Source of the DNA: Micromonospora saelicesensis
Lineage (GTDB): Bacteria; Actinomycetota; Actinomycetes; Mycobacteriales; Micromonosporaceae
Assembly: GCF_900091575.1 (NCBI RefSeq)
Contig: NZ_FMCR01000003.1
Span: 558,001-622,000 of the forward strand
Length of the DNA: 64,000 bases
Reading direction: 5' to 3'
Part shown: positions 8,881 to 18,710 of the stretch, piece by piece
Layout of the letters: every line of letters begins with the position of its first letter
Position numbering within the stretch: the stretch's first letter is position 1
Notes under the pieces: generated by a model
Database searches by the model: none
What the model was told of the DNA's origin: nothing
The model's input: the letters and a program-made list of their open reading frames with translations, nothing else
Translations under genes and position numbers: made by a program

Positions 8881-8989
8881 CGAGTGCGTGATCGGGCGTC
8901 GGGCCGCCGACGCGAGTGCGTGATCGGGCGGCGGAGCGCCGACGTGAGTGCGTGATCAGCTCGGCTTTCGTGAATTCGGCCGATCACGC
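8881..8989. repeat. 32-bp tandem repeat plus inverted copy
   Basis: CGAGTGCGTGATCGGGC occurs at 8881-8897 and 8913-8929, with a diverged third copy (TGAGTGCGTGATCAGC) from 8945, giving a 32-bp period. An inverted copy (GGCCGATCACGC) follows at 8978-8989. The motif GCGGCGGAGCGCCGAC between units 2 and 3 recurs near 52034, in another intergenic region of this window. The layout resembles a REP-like palindromic element. Confidence 0.6.
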
Positions 8990-9104
8990 CGCCACGGGCC
9001 CCGCGACTTCAAGAAGCGCGAGTGGATCTTGCTTTCCGGGGCCGCCCGACGCGCCGTTGGGCGCGGGCGCCGACCGGGGGACGCGGGCACACCAAGACGT
9101 TGAA

Positions 9105-9118
9105 TGTTATCGATAACA
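9105..9118. promoter_or_regulatory. LacI-type operator, perfect palindrome
   Basis: TGTTATCGATAACA is a perfect 14-bp palindrome matching the site family found before the other sugar genes in the window. It lies about 400 bp upstream of the promoter-proximal site at 9509, so it may act as an auxiliary (looping) operator. Confidence 0.7.
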
Positions 9119-9238
9119 CAGGCATGCCGTCCGGCTTTGCGGTGGGTGGGTCGCCCTCCGGAGCGCTCAGTCATGAGCCCGCATGGTCGTCGATGGCTGT
9201 CGGGCAGATCCGGGCACGCGACCGCGACGCCCTGGGAA

Positions 9239-9252
9239 TGTTATCGCTGCCA
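9239..9252. promoter_or_regulatory. Weak LacI-type half operator
   Basis: TGTTATCGCTGCCA has a perfect left half and a degenerate right half compared with TGTKANCGNTMACA. It lies between the two stronger ara sites. Confidence 0.35.
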
Positions 9253-9494
9253 TCATCGCCGTGGGGAGAAGTGGTCGCTATCGGACGGCAACGCCACGGT
9301 GCGCGGCGCACTGGACCTGTCGCGCCGCCGGTCGACGGGTCTCCGGGTGGCACTCGTGCCGGAGGCGGGCCCCATTCGTCGGATGGCTGTCGCAGTTGAG
9401 GGTGGAATCTTGGGGTTTGCACCGGTCCGCTATCTACCCTCCCGAGTCGGTCCGCCTTCCGCGTTCCGTTACGGAGCTGTTGCGGGTAGATGTC

Positions 9495-9538
9495 TTGACG
9501 AGCCTGGATGTGAGCGTTAACACTATCCCCGTTAACGG
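9495..9538 (+). promoter_or_regulatory. araB promoter with LacI operator
   Basis: TTGACG (9495-9500) and TAACAC (9518-9523) are spaced by 17 bp. The operator TGTGAGCGTTAACA (9509-9522) covers the spacer and -10 region, so a bound repressor would block RNA polymerase. A small palindrome CCGTTAACGG (9529-9538) falls at the predicted transcript start. The leader would be only about 20 bases and contains GGAGG at 9539-9543. Confidence 0.7.
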
Positions 9539-9549
9539 TGGAGGTGAAC

Positions 9550-11232
9550 ATGAACCGTGTGGACGGAGCTGACGACCGCTACGTCGTCGGTGTCGACTAC
9601 GGCACCCTGTCCGGGCGAGCTCTGGTGGTCCGTGTCGGCGATGGTGCCGAGTTGGGGACCGCGGTGCACGAGTACGGCGATGGCGTGATCAGCACTGCGC
9701 TTCCGGGAGGTCGAACGCTGCCCCCGGACTGGGCCCTGCAGAACCCACAGGACTACCGCGACGTTCTGCGGTACGCCGTCCCGGCGGCGGTGTCCGCCGC
9801 GGGGGTGGACCCGGCGGCGGTGGTCGGCATCGGCATCGACTTCACCGCCTGCACCGTGCTGCCGACGCTCGCCGACGGCACCCCGCTGTGCGAGACGCCC
9901 GAGCTGCGCGACCGACCGCACGCCTGGGTCAAGCTGTGGAAGCACCACGCCGCGCAGCCGCACGCCGACCGGATCAACGCGCTGGCCCATGAGCGGGCCG
10001 AGCCGTGGATCGGCCGGTACGGCGGCAAGATCTCCGCCGAGTGGCAGTACGCCAAGGGTCTGCAGATCCTGGAGGAGGACCCGGAGGTCTACGACCGGGC
10101 CGAGCGCTTCATCGAGGCGGCCGACTGGATCGTCTGGCAGCTCTGCGGCACCGAGACCCGTAACGTCTGCACGGCCGGCTACAAGGGCATCCTGCAGGAC
10201 GGTCACTACCCCTCCGAGGGCTTCCTGACCGCGCTCAACCCCAACTTCGGTGACTTCGTGGCCAAGCTGGACGGTCCGTTGCTGCCCCTCGGCGCCCGGG
10301 CCGGTTCGCTCACCGCCCAAGCCGCCGCCTGGACCGGCCTGCCGGAGGGGATCGCGGTGGCCGTCGGCAACGTCGACGCGCACGTCACCGCGGCGTCCGC
10401 GCAGGCGGTGCAGCCCGGTCGGCTGGTCGCCATCATGGGCACCTCGACCTGCCACGTCGTCAACGGCGCGGAGGTCGCCGAGGTGGCCGGCATGTGCGGT
10501 GTGGTGGACGGCGGCATCAGCCCCGGCGCGTGGGGTTACGAGGCTGGGCAGAGCGGTGTCGGCGACATCTTCGGCTGGTTCGTCGAGCACGCCGCTCCGG
10601 CCGGCGTCGACTCGCACGAACGCCTCACCGAGCTGGCTGCGAGTCAGCCCGTCGGCGGGCATGGCCTGATCGCGCTGGACTGGTGGAACGGCAACCGTTC
10701 CCTGCTGGTCAACCACGACCTCAGCGGGATGATCGTCGGCATGACCCTGGCCACCCGGCCGGCGGACATCTACCGGGCCCTGCTGGAGTCCACCGCGTAC
10801 GGCACCCGGATGATCATCGAGGCGTTCGTCGACGCCGGAGTCCCGGTGAACGACCTGGTGATCGCCGGTGGTCTGACCAACAACGCGCTGCTGATGCAGA
10901 TCTACGCCGACGTGACCAGGCGACCACTGAACATCATCGCCTCGGCGCAGGGGCCGGCGCTGGGCTCGGCGATCCACGCCGCCGTCGCCGCCGGCGAGTT
11001 CCCCTCGATCCACGAGGCGTCGCAGGCGATGGGTCGGGTGCACGAGGCCGTCTACCGTCCGGACCCCGAGCGGGCCCGCGCCTACGACGCCCTCTACGCC
11101 GAGTACCGGGCCCTGCACGACCACTTCGGACGTGGCGGCAACGACGTCATGCTCCGCCTGCGGGCGATCCGCAACGCGGCGGTCGAGACCGCCGCGACCA
11201 CCCACGAGGCCCCGCTGGAGGTGGTGGCGTGA
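9550..11232 (+). CDS. araB: L-ribulokinase
   Basis: This FGGY-family kinase phosphorylates L-ribulose to L-ribulose-5-phosphate. At 560 residues it matches the usual AraB length (about 560-570). It has the N-terminal phosphate loop VVGVDYGTLSGRALVV, the ribulokinase segments LPPDWALQNPQDYRDVL and AGYKGILQDG, and the ATP-site motif MGTSTCHVV. The C-terminal VIAGGLTNNALLMQIYADVT is also typical. GGAGG fixes the start at the ATG at 9550. Its stop overlaps the GTG of araD. It heads the arabinose operon under a LacI-type operator. Confidence 0.95.
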   Translation: MNRVDGADDRYVVGVDYGTLSGRALVVRVGDGAELGTAVHEYGDGVISTALPGGRTLPPDWALQNPQDYRDVLRYAVPAAVSAAGVDPAAVVGIGIDFTACTVLPTLADGTPLCETPELRDRPHAWVKLWKHHAAQPHADRINALAHERAEPWIGRYGGKISAEWQYAKGLQILEEDPEVYDRAERFIEAADWIVWQLCGTETRNVCTAGYKGILQDGHYPSEGFLTALNPNFGDFVAKLDGPLLPLGARAGSLTAQAAAWTGLPEGIAVAVGNVDAHVTAASAQAVQPGRLVAIMGTSTCHVVNGAEVAEVAGMCGVVDGGISPGAWGYEAGQSGVGDIFGWFVEHAAPAGVDSHERLTELAASQPVGGHGLIALDWWNGNRSLLVNHDLSGMIVGMTLATRPADIYRALLESTAYGTRMIIEAFVDAGVPVNDLVIAGGLTNNALLMQIYADVTRRPLNIIASAQGPALGSAIHAAVAAGEFPSIHEASQAMGRVHEAVYRPDPERARAYDALYAEYRALHDHFGRGGNDVMLRLRAIRNAAVETAATTHEAPLEVVA

Positions 11233-11921
11233 ACGCCGAGGTGACCCGACAGATCGCCGAGCTGCGCGAGACCGTCGCCCGCCTGCACGCCGAGCTGACC
11301 CGGTACAACCTGGTCGCCTGGACGTCCGGCAACGTCTCCGCGCGGGTCCCGGGCCAGGACCTGATGGTGATCAAGCCGAGTGGGGTGAGCTACGACGACC
11401 TCACCGCAGCCACGATGGTGGTGTGCGACCTCGACGGCGTTCTCGTCGAGGGCGACTTCGCCCCGTCCAGCGACACCGCCGCCCACGCCTACGTCTACCG
11501 GGCCATGCCCGAGGTCGGTGGGGTCGTGCACACGCACAGCTCGTACGCGACCGCCTGGGCCGCGTGTGGGGAGTCGATCCCCTGCCACCTGACGGCCCAG
11601 GCCGACGAGTTCGGTGGGGAGATCCCGATCGGCCCGTTCGCGCTGATCGGCGGTGACGACATCGGCAAGGGCATCGTCGCCACGCTCGCCGGGCACCGCT
11701 CGCCCGCGGTGCTGATGCGCAACCACGGCGTGTTCACCATCGGCCGCGACGCCCGCGCGGCGGTCAAGGCGGCGGTCATGTGCGAGGACGTGGCCCGTAC
11801 CGCGCACCTCGCCCACACCCTTGGGCAGCCGGTCCCGATGGCCCAGGCAGACATTGATGCTCTTTATGACCGTTACCAGAACGTCTACGGTCAACAACCA
11901 GTCGCACCGGCGGGTTCCTGA
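11229..11921 (+). CDS. araD: L-ribulose-5-phosphate 4-epimerase
   Basis: The enzyme converts L-ribulose-5-phosphate to D-xylulose-5-phosphate. It has 230 residues, the size of known AraD proteins. Class II aldolase/epimerase motifs are present: TSGNVSARV (phosphate site), IKPSGVSYDD, VVHTHSSYATAWAA (metal-binding His pair) and RNHGVFTIG (third His). The GTG start overlaps the araB stop (GTGA), so the two are coupled. Confidence 0.95.
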   Translation: MNAEVTRQIAELRETVARLHAELTRYNLVAWTSGNVSARVPGQDLMVIKPSGVSYDDLTAATMVVCDLDGVLVEGDFAPSSDTAAHAYVYRAMPEVGGVVHTHSSYATAWAACGESIPCHLTAQADEFGGEIPIGPFALIGGDDIGKGIVATLAGHRSPAVLMRNHGVFTIGRDARAAVKAAVMCEDVARTAHLAHTLGQPVPMAQADIDALYDRYQNVYGQQPVAPAGS

Positions 11922-12051
11922 CCCCTGCACCGATCATCCGAGACCCGTCGGTCTGCACCACGACGCACCAGCACGCACCACCCGCGTACGCCGCTCTTTC
12001 GCACCTCGGCGGTTGGCGCGGTTACCCACCACATCCAGCCAAGGAGATTCG

Positions 12052-13056
12052 ATGGGAAAGATGCGAACGCAGTCCGCTCCGTGGCGCGCTGCCGCGGTCC
12101 TCGCCAGCGTGCTGCTGGTCGGCGGCGTGGCGGCCTGCGGCAATAGCGACACCGGCGGCGGCGGCACCAAGGACGACGGCAAGATCACGATGGGCTTCTC
12201 CCAGGTCGGTGCGGAGAGCGGGTGGCGTACCGCGAACACCACCTCGATCAAGGAGGCCGCAGCCGAAGCGGGCATCGAGCTGAAGTTCGACGACGCTCAG
12301 CAGAAGCAGGAAAACCAGATCAAGGCGATCCGCAACTACATCCAGCAGAAGGTCGACGTCATCGCCTTCTCGCCGGTGGTGGAGTCCGGGTGGGACACCG
12401 TGCTCAAGGAGGCCAAGGACGCCGACATCCCGGTCATCCTGACCGACCGCTCGGTGGACTCGGCCGACAAGTCGCTGTACAAGACCTTCCTCGGCTCGGA
12501 CTTCGTCAAGGAGGGCAAGCTCGCCGGTGAGTGGCTGGTCGAGCAGAAGAAGACCGCCTCGGGCCCGGTGAACATCGTCGAGCTGCAGGGCAACACCGGT
12601 GCGGCGCCGGCGAACGATCGCAAGAAGGGCTTCGGTGAGGCGATCGCCGCCAACCCGAACCTGAAGATCATCGCCTCCCAGCCAGGTGACTTCACTCGCG
12701 CCGGCGGCAAGCAGGTCATGGAGCAGTTCCTCAAGGCCAACCCGAAGATCGACGTGTTGTTCGCGCACAACGACGACATGGGTCTGGGCGCGCTCGAGGC
12801 GATCACCGCCGCTGGCAAGGTGCCCGGCAAGGACATCACCATCATCACTGTCGACGCCGTCAAGGACGGCATGCAGGCTCTCGCCGACGGGAAGTTCAAC
12901 TTCATCGCGGAGTGCAGCCCGCTGCTCGGCCCGCAGCTGATGGACCTGGCCAAGAAGGTCCACGCGGGCGAGGAGGTGCCGCCTCGGATCGAGACCGAGG
13001 AGACCACCTTCACGACCGAGCAGGCCAAGGAAGCTCTGCCCAACCGTAAGTACTGA
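12052..13056 (+). CDS. YtfQ-like sugar-binding lipoprotein
   Basis: A periplasmic-binding-protein type sugar receptor of 334 residues. The signal peptide ends in a lipobox (GVAAC, Cys29), so it is a membrane-anchored lipoprotein. GFSQVGAESGWRTANT, DAQQKQENQIKAIR, VVESGWDTVLKEAKDA and FAHNDDMGLGALEAI closely follow what I remember of E. coli YtfQ, the galactofuranose-binding protein. Inside an ara operon, L-arabinose (possibly the furanose form) is the likelier ligand, by inference. AAGGAG precedes the ATG. It follows araD by 130 bp and precedes the ATPase gene. Confidence 0.9.
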   Translation: MGKMRTQSAPWRAAAVLASVLLVGGVAACGNSDTGGGGTKDDGKITMGFSQVGAESGWRTANTTSIKEAAAEAGIELKFDDAQQKQENQIKAIRNYIQQKVDVIAFSPVVESGWDTVLKEAKDADIPVILTDRSVDSADKSLYKTFLGSDFVKEGKLAGEWLVEQKKTASGPVNIVELQGNTGAAPANDRKKGFGEAIAANPNLKIIASQPGDFTRAGGKQVMEQFLKANPKIDVLFAHNDDMGLGALEAITAAGKVPGKDITIITVDAVKDGMQALADGKFNFIAECSPLLGPQLMDLAKKVHAGEEVPPRIETEETTFTTEQAKEALPNRKY

Positions 13057-13064
13057 TCGACGAC

Positions 13065-13092
13065 GGGGTCGCCGCGTTCGCGTGGCGGCCCC
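13065..13092 (+). promoter_or_regulatory. Intercistronic stem-loop after binding-protein gene
   Basis: GGGGTCGCCGCG (13065-13076) pairs with CGTGGCGGCCCC (13081-13092), using two G-U pairs, around a TTCG tetraloop. It lies right after the binding-protein stop. It may stabilise that message or reduce read-through into the ATPase gene. Confidence 0.5.
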
Positions 13093-13246
13093 GCCGCGTC
13101 GCTTCCCTACCCGAAACGGACCGGGCTCGGCCCGCGACGACCTCCGAACCGCGCCCGCCCGAGCGGCCCCTCAGGGGACGACCGGGCGGGCGTGGCGGGA
13201 GCGTAGCGGCCCTTCCGTGTCGACAACCCAGAAGAGGTCTGATGGG

Positions 13247-14788
13247 ATGACGGATAGCCGTCCGGTCCTGACGATGACCGGGATCAGCAAGTCCTTCCCC
13301 GGGGTGCGCGCACTCCACGACGTCAACTTCCGGCTCTTCCCCGGCGAGGTGCACGCCCTGATGGGCGAGAACGGCGCCGGCAAGTCCACCCTCATCAAGG
13401 TGCTCACCGGCGTCTACGACACCGACCAGGGCGCGATCACCCTCGACGGTGAGCCCGTGTCGTTCACCGGGCCGATGCAGGCGACCGCCGCCGGTGTGAG
13501 CACCGTTTTCCAGGAAGTCAACCTCTGCACCAACCTCTCGGTCGCGGAGAACATCTTCATCGGCCGTGAGCCTCGGCTCCTCGGCGCCGTCCGCTGGGGT
13601 GAGGTCCGCCGCCGCGCCCGGGCCCTGCTGGCCCGCCTCGACCTCGACCTCGACGTCAGCGCGCCACTCGGCTCGTACTCGCTCGCGATCCAGCAGATGG
13701 TCGCCATCGCCCGCGCCATCGACATCAAGGCCCGGGTGCTGATCCTGGACGAGCCGACGTCCAGCCTCGACGCTGGCGAGGTGGCGCAGCTGTTCCGCAT
13801 CATGCGGCAACTGCGCGACGAGGGAATCGCGATCCTGTTCGTGACCCACTTCCTCGACCAGGTCTACGAGATCGCCGACCGGATCACCGTGCTGCGCAAC
13901 GGCGGGCTCGTCGGTGAGTACCTCACCACCGAGCTGCCCCAGCTCTCCCTGGTCGAGAAGATGATCGGCAAGGAGCTCGACGTCCTGGAGGGCATCGAGG
14001 AGCACTCCCGGCGGGACCTGGCCGCGCTGGAGGAGGGCACCCCCCTGGTGGCGGTGTCGAACTTCGGTCGGTCGGGTGCGGTCGAGCCGTTCAGCCTCAC
14101 CATCCACGCCGGCGAGGTGGTGGGCCTGGCCGGCCTGCTGGGCTCGGGGCGTACCGAGGTCGCGCGGTTGCTGTTCGGGGCGGACCGGACCGACGGCGGT
14201 CAGGTGGCGATCGACGGCACGGCGAGCAGCCTGCGCACCCCCGCGCAGGCCATCGACCACGGCGTGGGCTTCTGTTCGGAGAACCGCCGGGCCGAGGGGA
14301 TCGTCGCGGACCTGTCGGTCCGCGAGAACATGATCCTCGCCATGCAGGCGGCACGCGGCTGGCTGCGGCCCATTCCGCGTCGCCGCCAGGACGAGCTGGT
14401 CGACAAGTACGTCAAGGCCCTCAACATCCGGCCCGCCGACCCGGAGGTGCCGGTACGCAACCTCTCCGGCGGCAACCAGCAGAAGGTGCTGCTGGCCCGG
14501 TGGCTGATCACCGAGCCACGGCTGCTGATCCTCGACGAGCCGACCCGGGGCATCGACATCGGCGCGAAGACCGAGATCCAGAAGCTCGTGACGCAGCTGT
14601 CCGACGGGGGCATGGCGGTGCTGTTCATCTCCGCCGAGCTGGAGGAGGTGCTGCGCCTCAGCCACAAGGTGGCCGTCATGCGGGACCGGCAGATGGTCGC
14701 GCAGCTCGCCAACGACGAGAGCCTGGACGCCGACCGCATCATGCAGACCATCGCCAGCGGATCCCACCGGGAGGAGGCAGACCGATGA
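13247..14788 (+). CDS. YtfR-like sugar ABC importer ATPase (two NBDs)
   Basis: A cytosolic ATPase of 513 residues with two nucleotide-binding domains in tandem, as in RbsA/YtfR-type sugar importers. The first domain carries GENGAGKST at 40-48. The second starts near residue 270, has the usual degenerate Walker A (LLGSGRTEVARLLFG) and a clear signature [15 protein letters not shown] with [17 protein letters not shown]. The ATG at 13247 was chosen because the conserved domain starts at once. The stop overlaps the next start (ATGA). Confidence 0.9.
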   Translation: MTDSRPVLTMTGISKSFPGVRALHDVNFRLFPGEVHALMGENGAGKSTLIKVLTGVYDTDQGAITLDGEPVSFTGPMQATAAGVSTVFQEVNLCTNLSVAENIFIGREPRLLGAVRWGEVRRRARALLARLDLDLDVSAPLGSYSLAIQQMVAIARAIDIKARVLILDEPTSSLDAGEVAQLFRIMRQLRDEGIAILFVTHFLDQVYEIADRITVLRNGGLVGEYLTTELPQLSLVEKMIGKELDVLEGIEEHSRRDLAALEEGTPLVAVSNFGRSGAVEPFSLTIHAGEVVGLAGLLGSGRTEVARLLFGADRTDGGQVAIDGTASSLRTPAQAIDHGVGFCSENRRAEGIVADLSVRENMILAMQAARGWLRPIPRRRQDELVDKYVKALNIRPADPEVPVRNLSGGNQQKVLLARWLITEPRLLILDEPTRGIDIGAKTEIQKLVTQLSDGGMAVLFISAELEEVLRLSHKVAVMRDRQMVAQLANDESLDADRIMQTIASGSHREEADR

Positions 14789-15855
14789 ACGACACCATGA
14801 GCCGCTATCGGACGATGATCGGTCACCGGCTGTTCTGGCCCGCCGCCGTGCTGTTCGTCATGCTCGCCGCGAACACGATCTACCGGCCCGGGTTCCTGTC
14901 CATCGAGCTCAAGGACGGGCACCTGTACGGCACGCCGATCGACATCCTGCGGCTGAGCGCACCGCTGATCCTCGTCGCGTTGGGCATGACCCTGGTCATC
15001 TCCACCGGCGGCATCGACCTGTCGGTGGGCTCGCTCTGTGCGATCAGCGGCGCGATCGCCTGCATGTACATCAGCAAGCAGCCCGACCAGAACAGCCTTG
15101 GCGTGGTGATGACCGCCCTCGCGATGGCGCTGGGTGTCTCGCTCGTGCTCGGCGCCTGGAACGGGGTGCTGGTGGCCGTGATCGGTATCCAACCGATCAT
15201 CGCCACCCTGATCCTGATGGTGGCCGGCCGGGGTCTCGCCCAGCTGATCACCGAGGGCCAGATCATCACCATCAACTCCGAGCCGTACCGGGCGATCGGC
15301 CTGGGCCACGCGTTGACCCTGCCGCTGGCCATCTTCATCGCTCTCGCCGCGGCCCTGCTGGTCGCCGCGTTCACCCGTCGCACCGCACTCGGCATGATCA
15401 TCGAGTCGGTGGGCGGCAACGCCATGGCCAGCCGGCTCGCCGGCATCCGGTCCGGCCGGGTCATCTTCCTGGTGTACGTGATCAGCGCCGCGTGCGCCGC
15501 GGTCGCCGGGTTCATGATGACCGCAAACGTCTCCAGCGCCGACGGCAACGCCGCCGGCCTGTGGGTCGAGCTGGACGCGATCCTCGCGGTCGTCATCGGC
15601 GGTACGTCGCTCGCGGGTGGCCGGTTCTTCCTCAGCGGCACGATCATCGGCGCGCTGATCATCCAGACCCTGACCACCACGGTGTACGCCATGGACATCT
15701 CACCGCAGACCTCGCTGCTGTTCAAGGCGGTCGTCGTCATCGCCGTCTGCCTCATCCAGGCGCCGGCCTTCCGGGCCCGGTTCAGCCGACGTAGGCGCAA
15801 CGTCCCGCCGCCCGCCACCATCGCCGACAAGCCGAAGGAGCAGGTGCCGGCATGA
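14785..15855 (+). CDS. YtfT-like sugar ABC permease
   Basis: A permease of 356 residues in the BPD_transp_2 family, with about nine to ten transmembrane helices. Marker segments are [20 protein letters not shown] near residue 70 and the loop [14 protein letters not shown] that contacts the ATPase. It is one of two different permeases in the operon, so the transporter probably works as a YtfT/YjfF heterodimer. Both ends overlap their neighbours by 4 bp. Confidence 0.9.
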   Translation: MNDTMSRYRTMIGHRLFWPAAVLFVMLAANTIYRPGFLSIELKDGHLYGTPIDILRLSAPLILVALGMTLVISTGGIDLSVGSLCAISGAIACMYISKQPDQNSLGVVMTALAMALGVSLVLGAWNGVLVAVIGIQPIIATLILMVAGRGLAQLITEGQIITINSEPYRAIGLGHALTLPLAIFIALAAALLVAAFTRRTALGMIIESVGGNAMASRLAGIRSGRVIFLVYVISAACAAVAGFMMTANVSSADGNAAGLWVELDAILAVVIGGTSLAGGRFFLSGTIIGALIIQTLTTTVYAMDISPQTSLLFKAVVVIAVCLIQAPAFRARFSRRRRNVPPPATIADKPKEQVPA

Positions 15856-16841
15856 CCACTGGAACGCTTACCGCCGGTCGTACCCGGTTCCGGCTGCCGA
15901 GGAAGCAGATACCGGTCCTGGCGACGCTCGCCCTGCTGCTGGTGATGTACGCCATCGGCGTCTCGCAGTACACGGCGTTCTCCAACGTCCAGGTCATCTT
16001 CAACGTCTTCATCGACAACGGCTTCCTGCTCGTCGTCGCGGTGGGCATGACCTTCGTGATCCTCACCGGTGGTATCGACCTGTCGGTCGGTTCGGTGGTC
16101 GCGATGACGGCGATGGTGTCGGCGGCGCTGCTGCAGGACGGCATGCCGGCGGCGCTGGTGCTGGTCATCGCCCTGCTCATCGGCCCGACGCTCGGCCTGT
16201 TGATGGGCTGCGTCATCCACTTCTTCGAGATCCAGCCGTTCATCGTCACGCTCGCCGGGATGTTCTTCGCCCGGGGCATGTGCACCTTCATCTCCGGCGC
16301 GTCGATCCCGATCACCGACGGGTTCTGGACCTCGATGTCGCAGGAGCGGATCGGGAACCCGCGGGGCAACTTCGTGTCGATCAGCGTGCTGATCGCCTTC
16401 GTGGTGGTCGTCATCGCCGCGTACACGCTGGCCTACACCCGGCTGGGGCGCAACGTGTACGCCATCGGCGGCAACCCGCAGTCGGCGCTGCTGATGGGCC
16501 TGCCGGTGGGGCGGACCCGGATCGCCGTCTACACGATCAGTGGTCTGTGCTCGGCCATCGGCGGGATCCTGCTGTCGTTCTACACCCTCTCCGGCGCGCC
16601 GCTGATCGGCGTGGGGATGGAGCTGGACGTCATCGCCGCCGTCGTCATCGGTGGCACGGTGCTGACCGGCGGCGCGGGTTACGTCTTCGGCACGGTGCTC
16701 GGCGTGCTGGTCCTCGGCGTGATCCAGACGCTCATCACCTTCGATGGGAGCCTCAACTCCTGGTGGACCAAGATCGTGATTGGTGGTCTGCTCTTCGCGT
16801 TCATCCTCCTTCAGCGCCTCATCGGAATCCGTTACAAGTGA
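15852..16841 (+). CDS. YjfF-like sugar ABC permease
   Basis: The second permease, 329 residues, with the same family signatures ([20 protein letters not shown] and [19 protein letters not shown]). It is diverged from the first permease, as YjfF is from YtfT. The ATG overlaps the previous stop (ATGA). The araA start follows after 26 bp. Confidence 0.9.
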   Translation: MTTGTLTAGRTRFRLPRKQIPVLATLALLLVMYAIGVSQYTAFSNVQVIFNVFIDNGFLLVVAVGMTFVILTGGIDLSVGSVVAMTAMVSAALLQDGMPAALVLVIALLIGPTLGLLMGCVIHFFEIQPFIVTLAGMFFARGMCTFISGASIPITDGFWTSMSQERIGNPRGNFVSISVLIAFVVVVIAAYTLAYTRLGRNVYAIGGNPQSALLMGLPVGRTRIAVYTISGLCSAIGGILLSFYTLSGAPLIGVGMELDVIAAVVIGGTVLTGGAGYVFGTVLGVLVLGVIQTLITFDGSLNSWWTKIVIGGLLFAFILLQRLIGIRYK

Positions 16842-16867
16842 CCGCCCCTCTCGCGGAAGGCAACTCC

Positions 16868-18370
16868 ATGGCACCACACACCGAACCCGAGATCTGGTTC
16901 CTCACCGGCAGCCAAGGCATGTACGGCGAGGAGACGCTCCGCCAGGTGGCCGAGCAGTCTCGCCAGATCGCGGCCGCACTCGACGACTCGCCGCAGATTC
17001 CCGCCCGCGTGGTCTGGAAGCCCGTCCTGACCAACAGCGGTGAGATCCTGCAGGTCTGCCGGGACGCCGCCGCTCAGGGTGCCGTCGGGGTCATCGCCTG
17101 GATGCACACGTTCTCACCGGCCAAGATGTGGATCTCCGGTCTGGACGCGTTGCAGACACCGCTGCTGCACCTGCACACCCAGGCCAACGTTCTGCTGCCG
17201 TGGAACGACATCGACATGGACTTCATGAACCTGAACCAGGCCGCCCACGGCGACCGTGAGTTCGGGTACATCCAGACGCGTCTCGGTGTGGCACGTAAGA
17301 CCGTGGCCGGGCACGTCAGCGACCCGCGGGTGACCACTCGGATCGGGGCGTGGGCCCGCGCCGCGCTGGGCTGGTCGGCGATGCGGTCGCTGCGCCTGGC
17401 CCGCTTCGGTGACAACATGCGCGACGTCGCGGTGACCGAGGGCGACAAGGTCGAGGCCGAGCTGCGGTTCGGGGTCTCGGTCAACACCTACGGCGTCAAC
17501 GACCTGGTCGAGGTGGTCGGCGAGGTCACCGACGCGCAGGTGGACGACCTGGTCAAGGAGTACGAGGACACCTACCGCATCGTCGGCGAGCTGCTGCCCG
17601 GCGGCGAGCAGCACGACTCGCTTCGGTACGCCGCGCGCGTGGAGTTGGGCATGCGCGCCTTCCTGGACGCGGGCGGGTTCCGGGCCTTCACGACGAACTT
17701 CGAGGACCTCGGTGGGCTGCGTCAGCTGCCGGGCATCGCCGTACAGCGGCTGATGGCGGACGGCTACGGCTTCGGCGGTGAGGGTGACTGGAAGACCTCG
17801 GTCCTGGTCCGCACCCTCAAGGCGATGTCGGTGGGCGTGAGCGGCGGCACGTCGTTCATGGAGGACTACACCTACGACCTCACCCCGGGCAACGAGCTGG
17901 TGCTCGGCGCCCACATGCTGGAGGTCTGCCCGACGATCGCCTCCGACGTGCCCAACGTGGAGATCCATCCGCTGAGCATCGGTGGCCGGGAGGACCCGGT
18001 CCGGCTGGTGTTCGACGCCGCGCCCGGTCCGGCCGTGGTGCTCGGGCTGTCCGACATGGGGGAGCGTTTCCGGCTGGTGGCCAACGAGATCGACGTGGTG
18101 GCGCCGCCGCAGCCGCTGCGCCGGTTGCCGGTTGCCCGCGCCGTCTGGCGTCCGCGCCCCGACCTGCCGGTCTCAGCCGAGGCGTGGATCACCGCGGGCG
18201 CCCCGCACCACACCGTGCTGTCGCAGGCGGTGGGCGTGGAGGAGCTGCACGACCTGGCGGAGATGAGCCGCACCGAGCTCGTCGTCATCGACGCCGCCAC
18301 GGAGCCTCGCCGCTTCGCCGACGAGCTGCGCTGGAACCAGGCCTACTACCGGCTGGCCCGCGGCTTCTGA
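16868..18370 (+). CDS. araA: L-arabinose isomerase
   Basis: The enzyme interconverts L-arabinose and L-ribulose, the first intracellular step of the pathway. It has 500 residues, the usual AraA length. The N-terminal [20 protein letters not shown] is diagnostic, and [27 protein letters not shown] and [12 protein letters not shown] include the conserved metal/active-site region. GGAAGG precedes the ATG. It is the last gene of the araBD-transporter-araA operon and is followed by a strong hairpin. Confidence 0.97.
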   Translation: MAPHTEPEIWFLTGSQGMYGEETLRQVAEQSRQIAAALDDSPQIPARVVWKPVLTNSGEILQVCRDAAAQGAVGVIAWMHTFSPAKMWISGLDALQTPLLHLHTQANVLLPWNDIDMDFMNLNQAAHGDREFGYIQTRLGVARKTVAGHVSDPRVTTRIGAWARAALGWSAMRSLRLARFGDNMRDVAVTEGDKVEAELRFGVSVNTYGVNDLVEVVGEVTDAQVDDLVKEYEDTYRIVGELLPGGEQHDSLRYAARVELGMRAFLDAGGFRAFTTNFEDLGGLRQLPGIAVQRLMADGYGFGGEGDWKTSVLVRTLKAMSVGVSGGTSFMEDYTYDLTPGNELVLGAHMLEVCPTIASDVPNVEIHPLSIGGREDPVRLVFDAAPGPAVVLGLSDMGERFRLVANEIDVVAPPQPLRRLPVARAVWRPRPDLPVSAEAWITAGAPHHTVLSQAVGVEELHDLAEMSRTELVVIDAATEPRRFADELRWNQAYYRLARGF

Positions 18371-18397
18371 TTCGCGCGGTCTGATCGTACGAAATAC

Positions 18398-18437
18398 GGG
18401 TGGTCCACCCCTGCCTGCGGGCGGGGGTGGGCCACCC
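18398..18437 (+). terminator. Terminator of the ara operon
   Basis: GGGTGGTCCACCCC (18398-18411) pairs with GGGGTGGGCCACCC (18424-18437), with one G-U pair and a 12-base loop, 27 bp after the araA stop. Confidence 0.75.
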
Positions 18438-18483
18438 GTTCGCGTGTGCGCCAGCGGAGGCCATGAGGCGGTTGTGTTACGCC

Positions 18484-18510
18484 TTGACTAACGGCATGTT
18501 ATCGCTCACA
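18484..18510 (+). promoter_or_regulatory. GH43 upstream operator with -35-like box
   Basis: TTGACT (18484-18489) is followed by TGTTATCGCTCACA (18497-18510), a match to the LacI-type site. The -10 box is not clear: TATAAC at 18514-18519 is too far from this -35. The rest of the 340-bp gap between araA and the GH43 gene holds one more operator and no gene. Confidence 0.55.
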
Positions 18511-18611
18511 GTCTATAACCAAGATGGTCGATGTCGTTGGCTGGTCCGGCCGCGCGCGCGTCCTACCCCAACGGTTTCGGCACCTCGTCACCGCGACGGT
18601 CGGGCGATCGG

Positions 18612-18625
18612 TGTTAGCGATCACA
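18612..18625. promoter_or_regulatory. Second LacI-type operator before GH43
   Basis: TGTTAGCGATCACA fits TGTKANCGNTMACA at every fixed position. It lies 86 bp before the GH43 start and could act as a downstream roadblock. Confidence 0.6.
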
Positions 18626-18710
18626 TGGCCGGGCGTGGTCAGCTCGGTGCCCCGCCCGGCGCCGCGGACGCCGACCCAGACCGCACGGTTCGCGTCAGCA
18701 GAGGAGGATC

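Larger units (their letters stand above)
8990..9494. other. Long upstream region of the ara operon
   Basis: A gene-free stretch. Frames on both strands here are short, overlap each other and lack coding-type third positions. The only clear signals are the LacI-type sites at 9105-9118 and 9239-9252. Confidence 0.5.

Noticed and set aside
8881..8989. CRISPR array
   Set aside because: Units follow without unique spacers of equal size, one is inverted and no cas genes are near.
9104..9520. Frame of 138 residues before araB
   Set aside because: It runs across LacI-type operators and the araB promoter, overlaps other frames and has poor codon bias.
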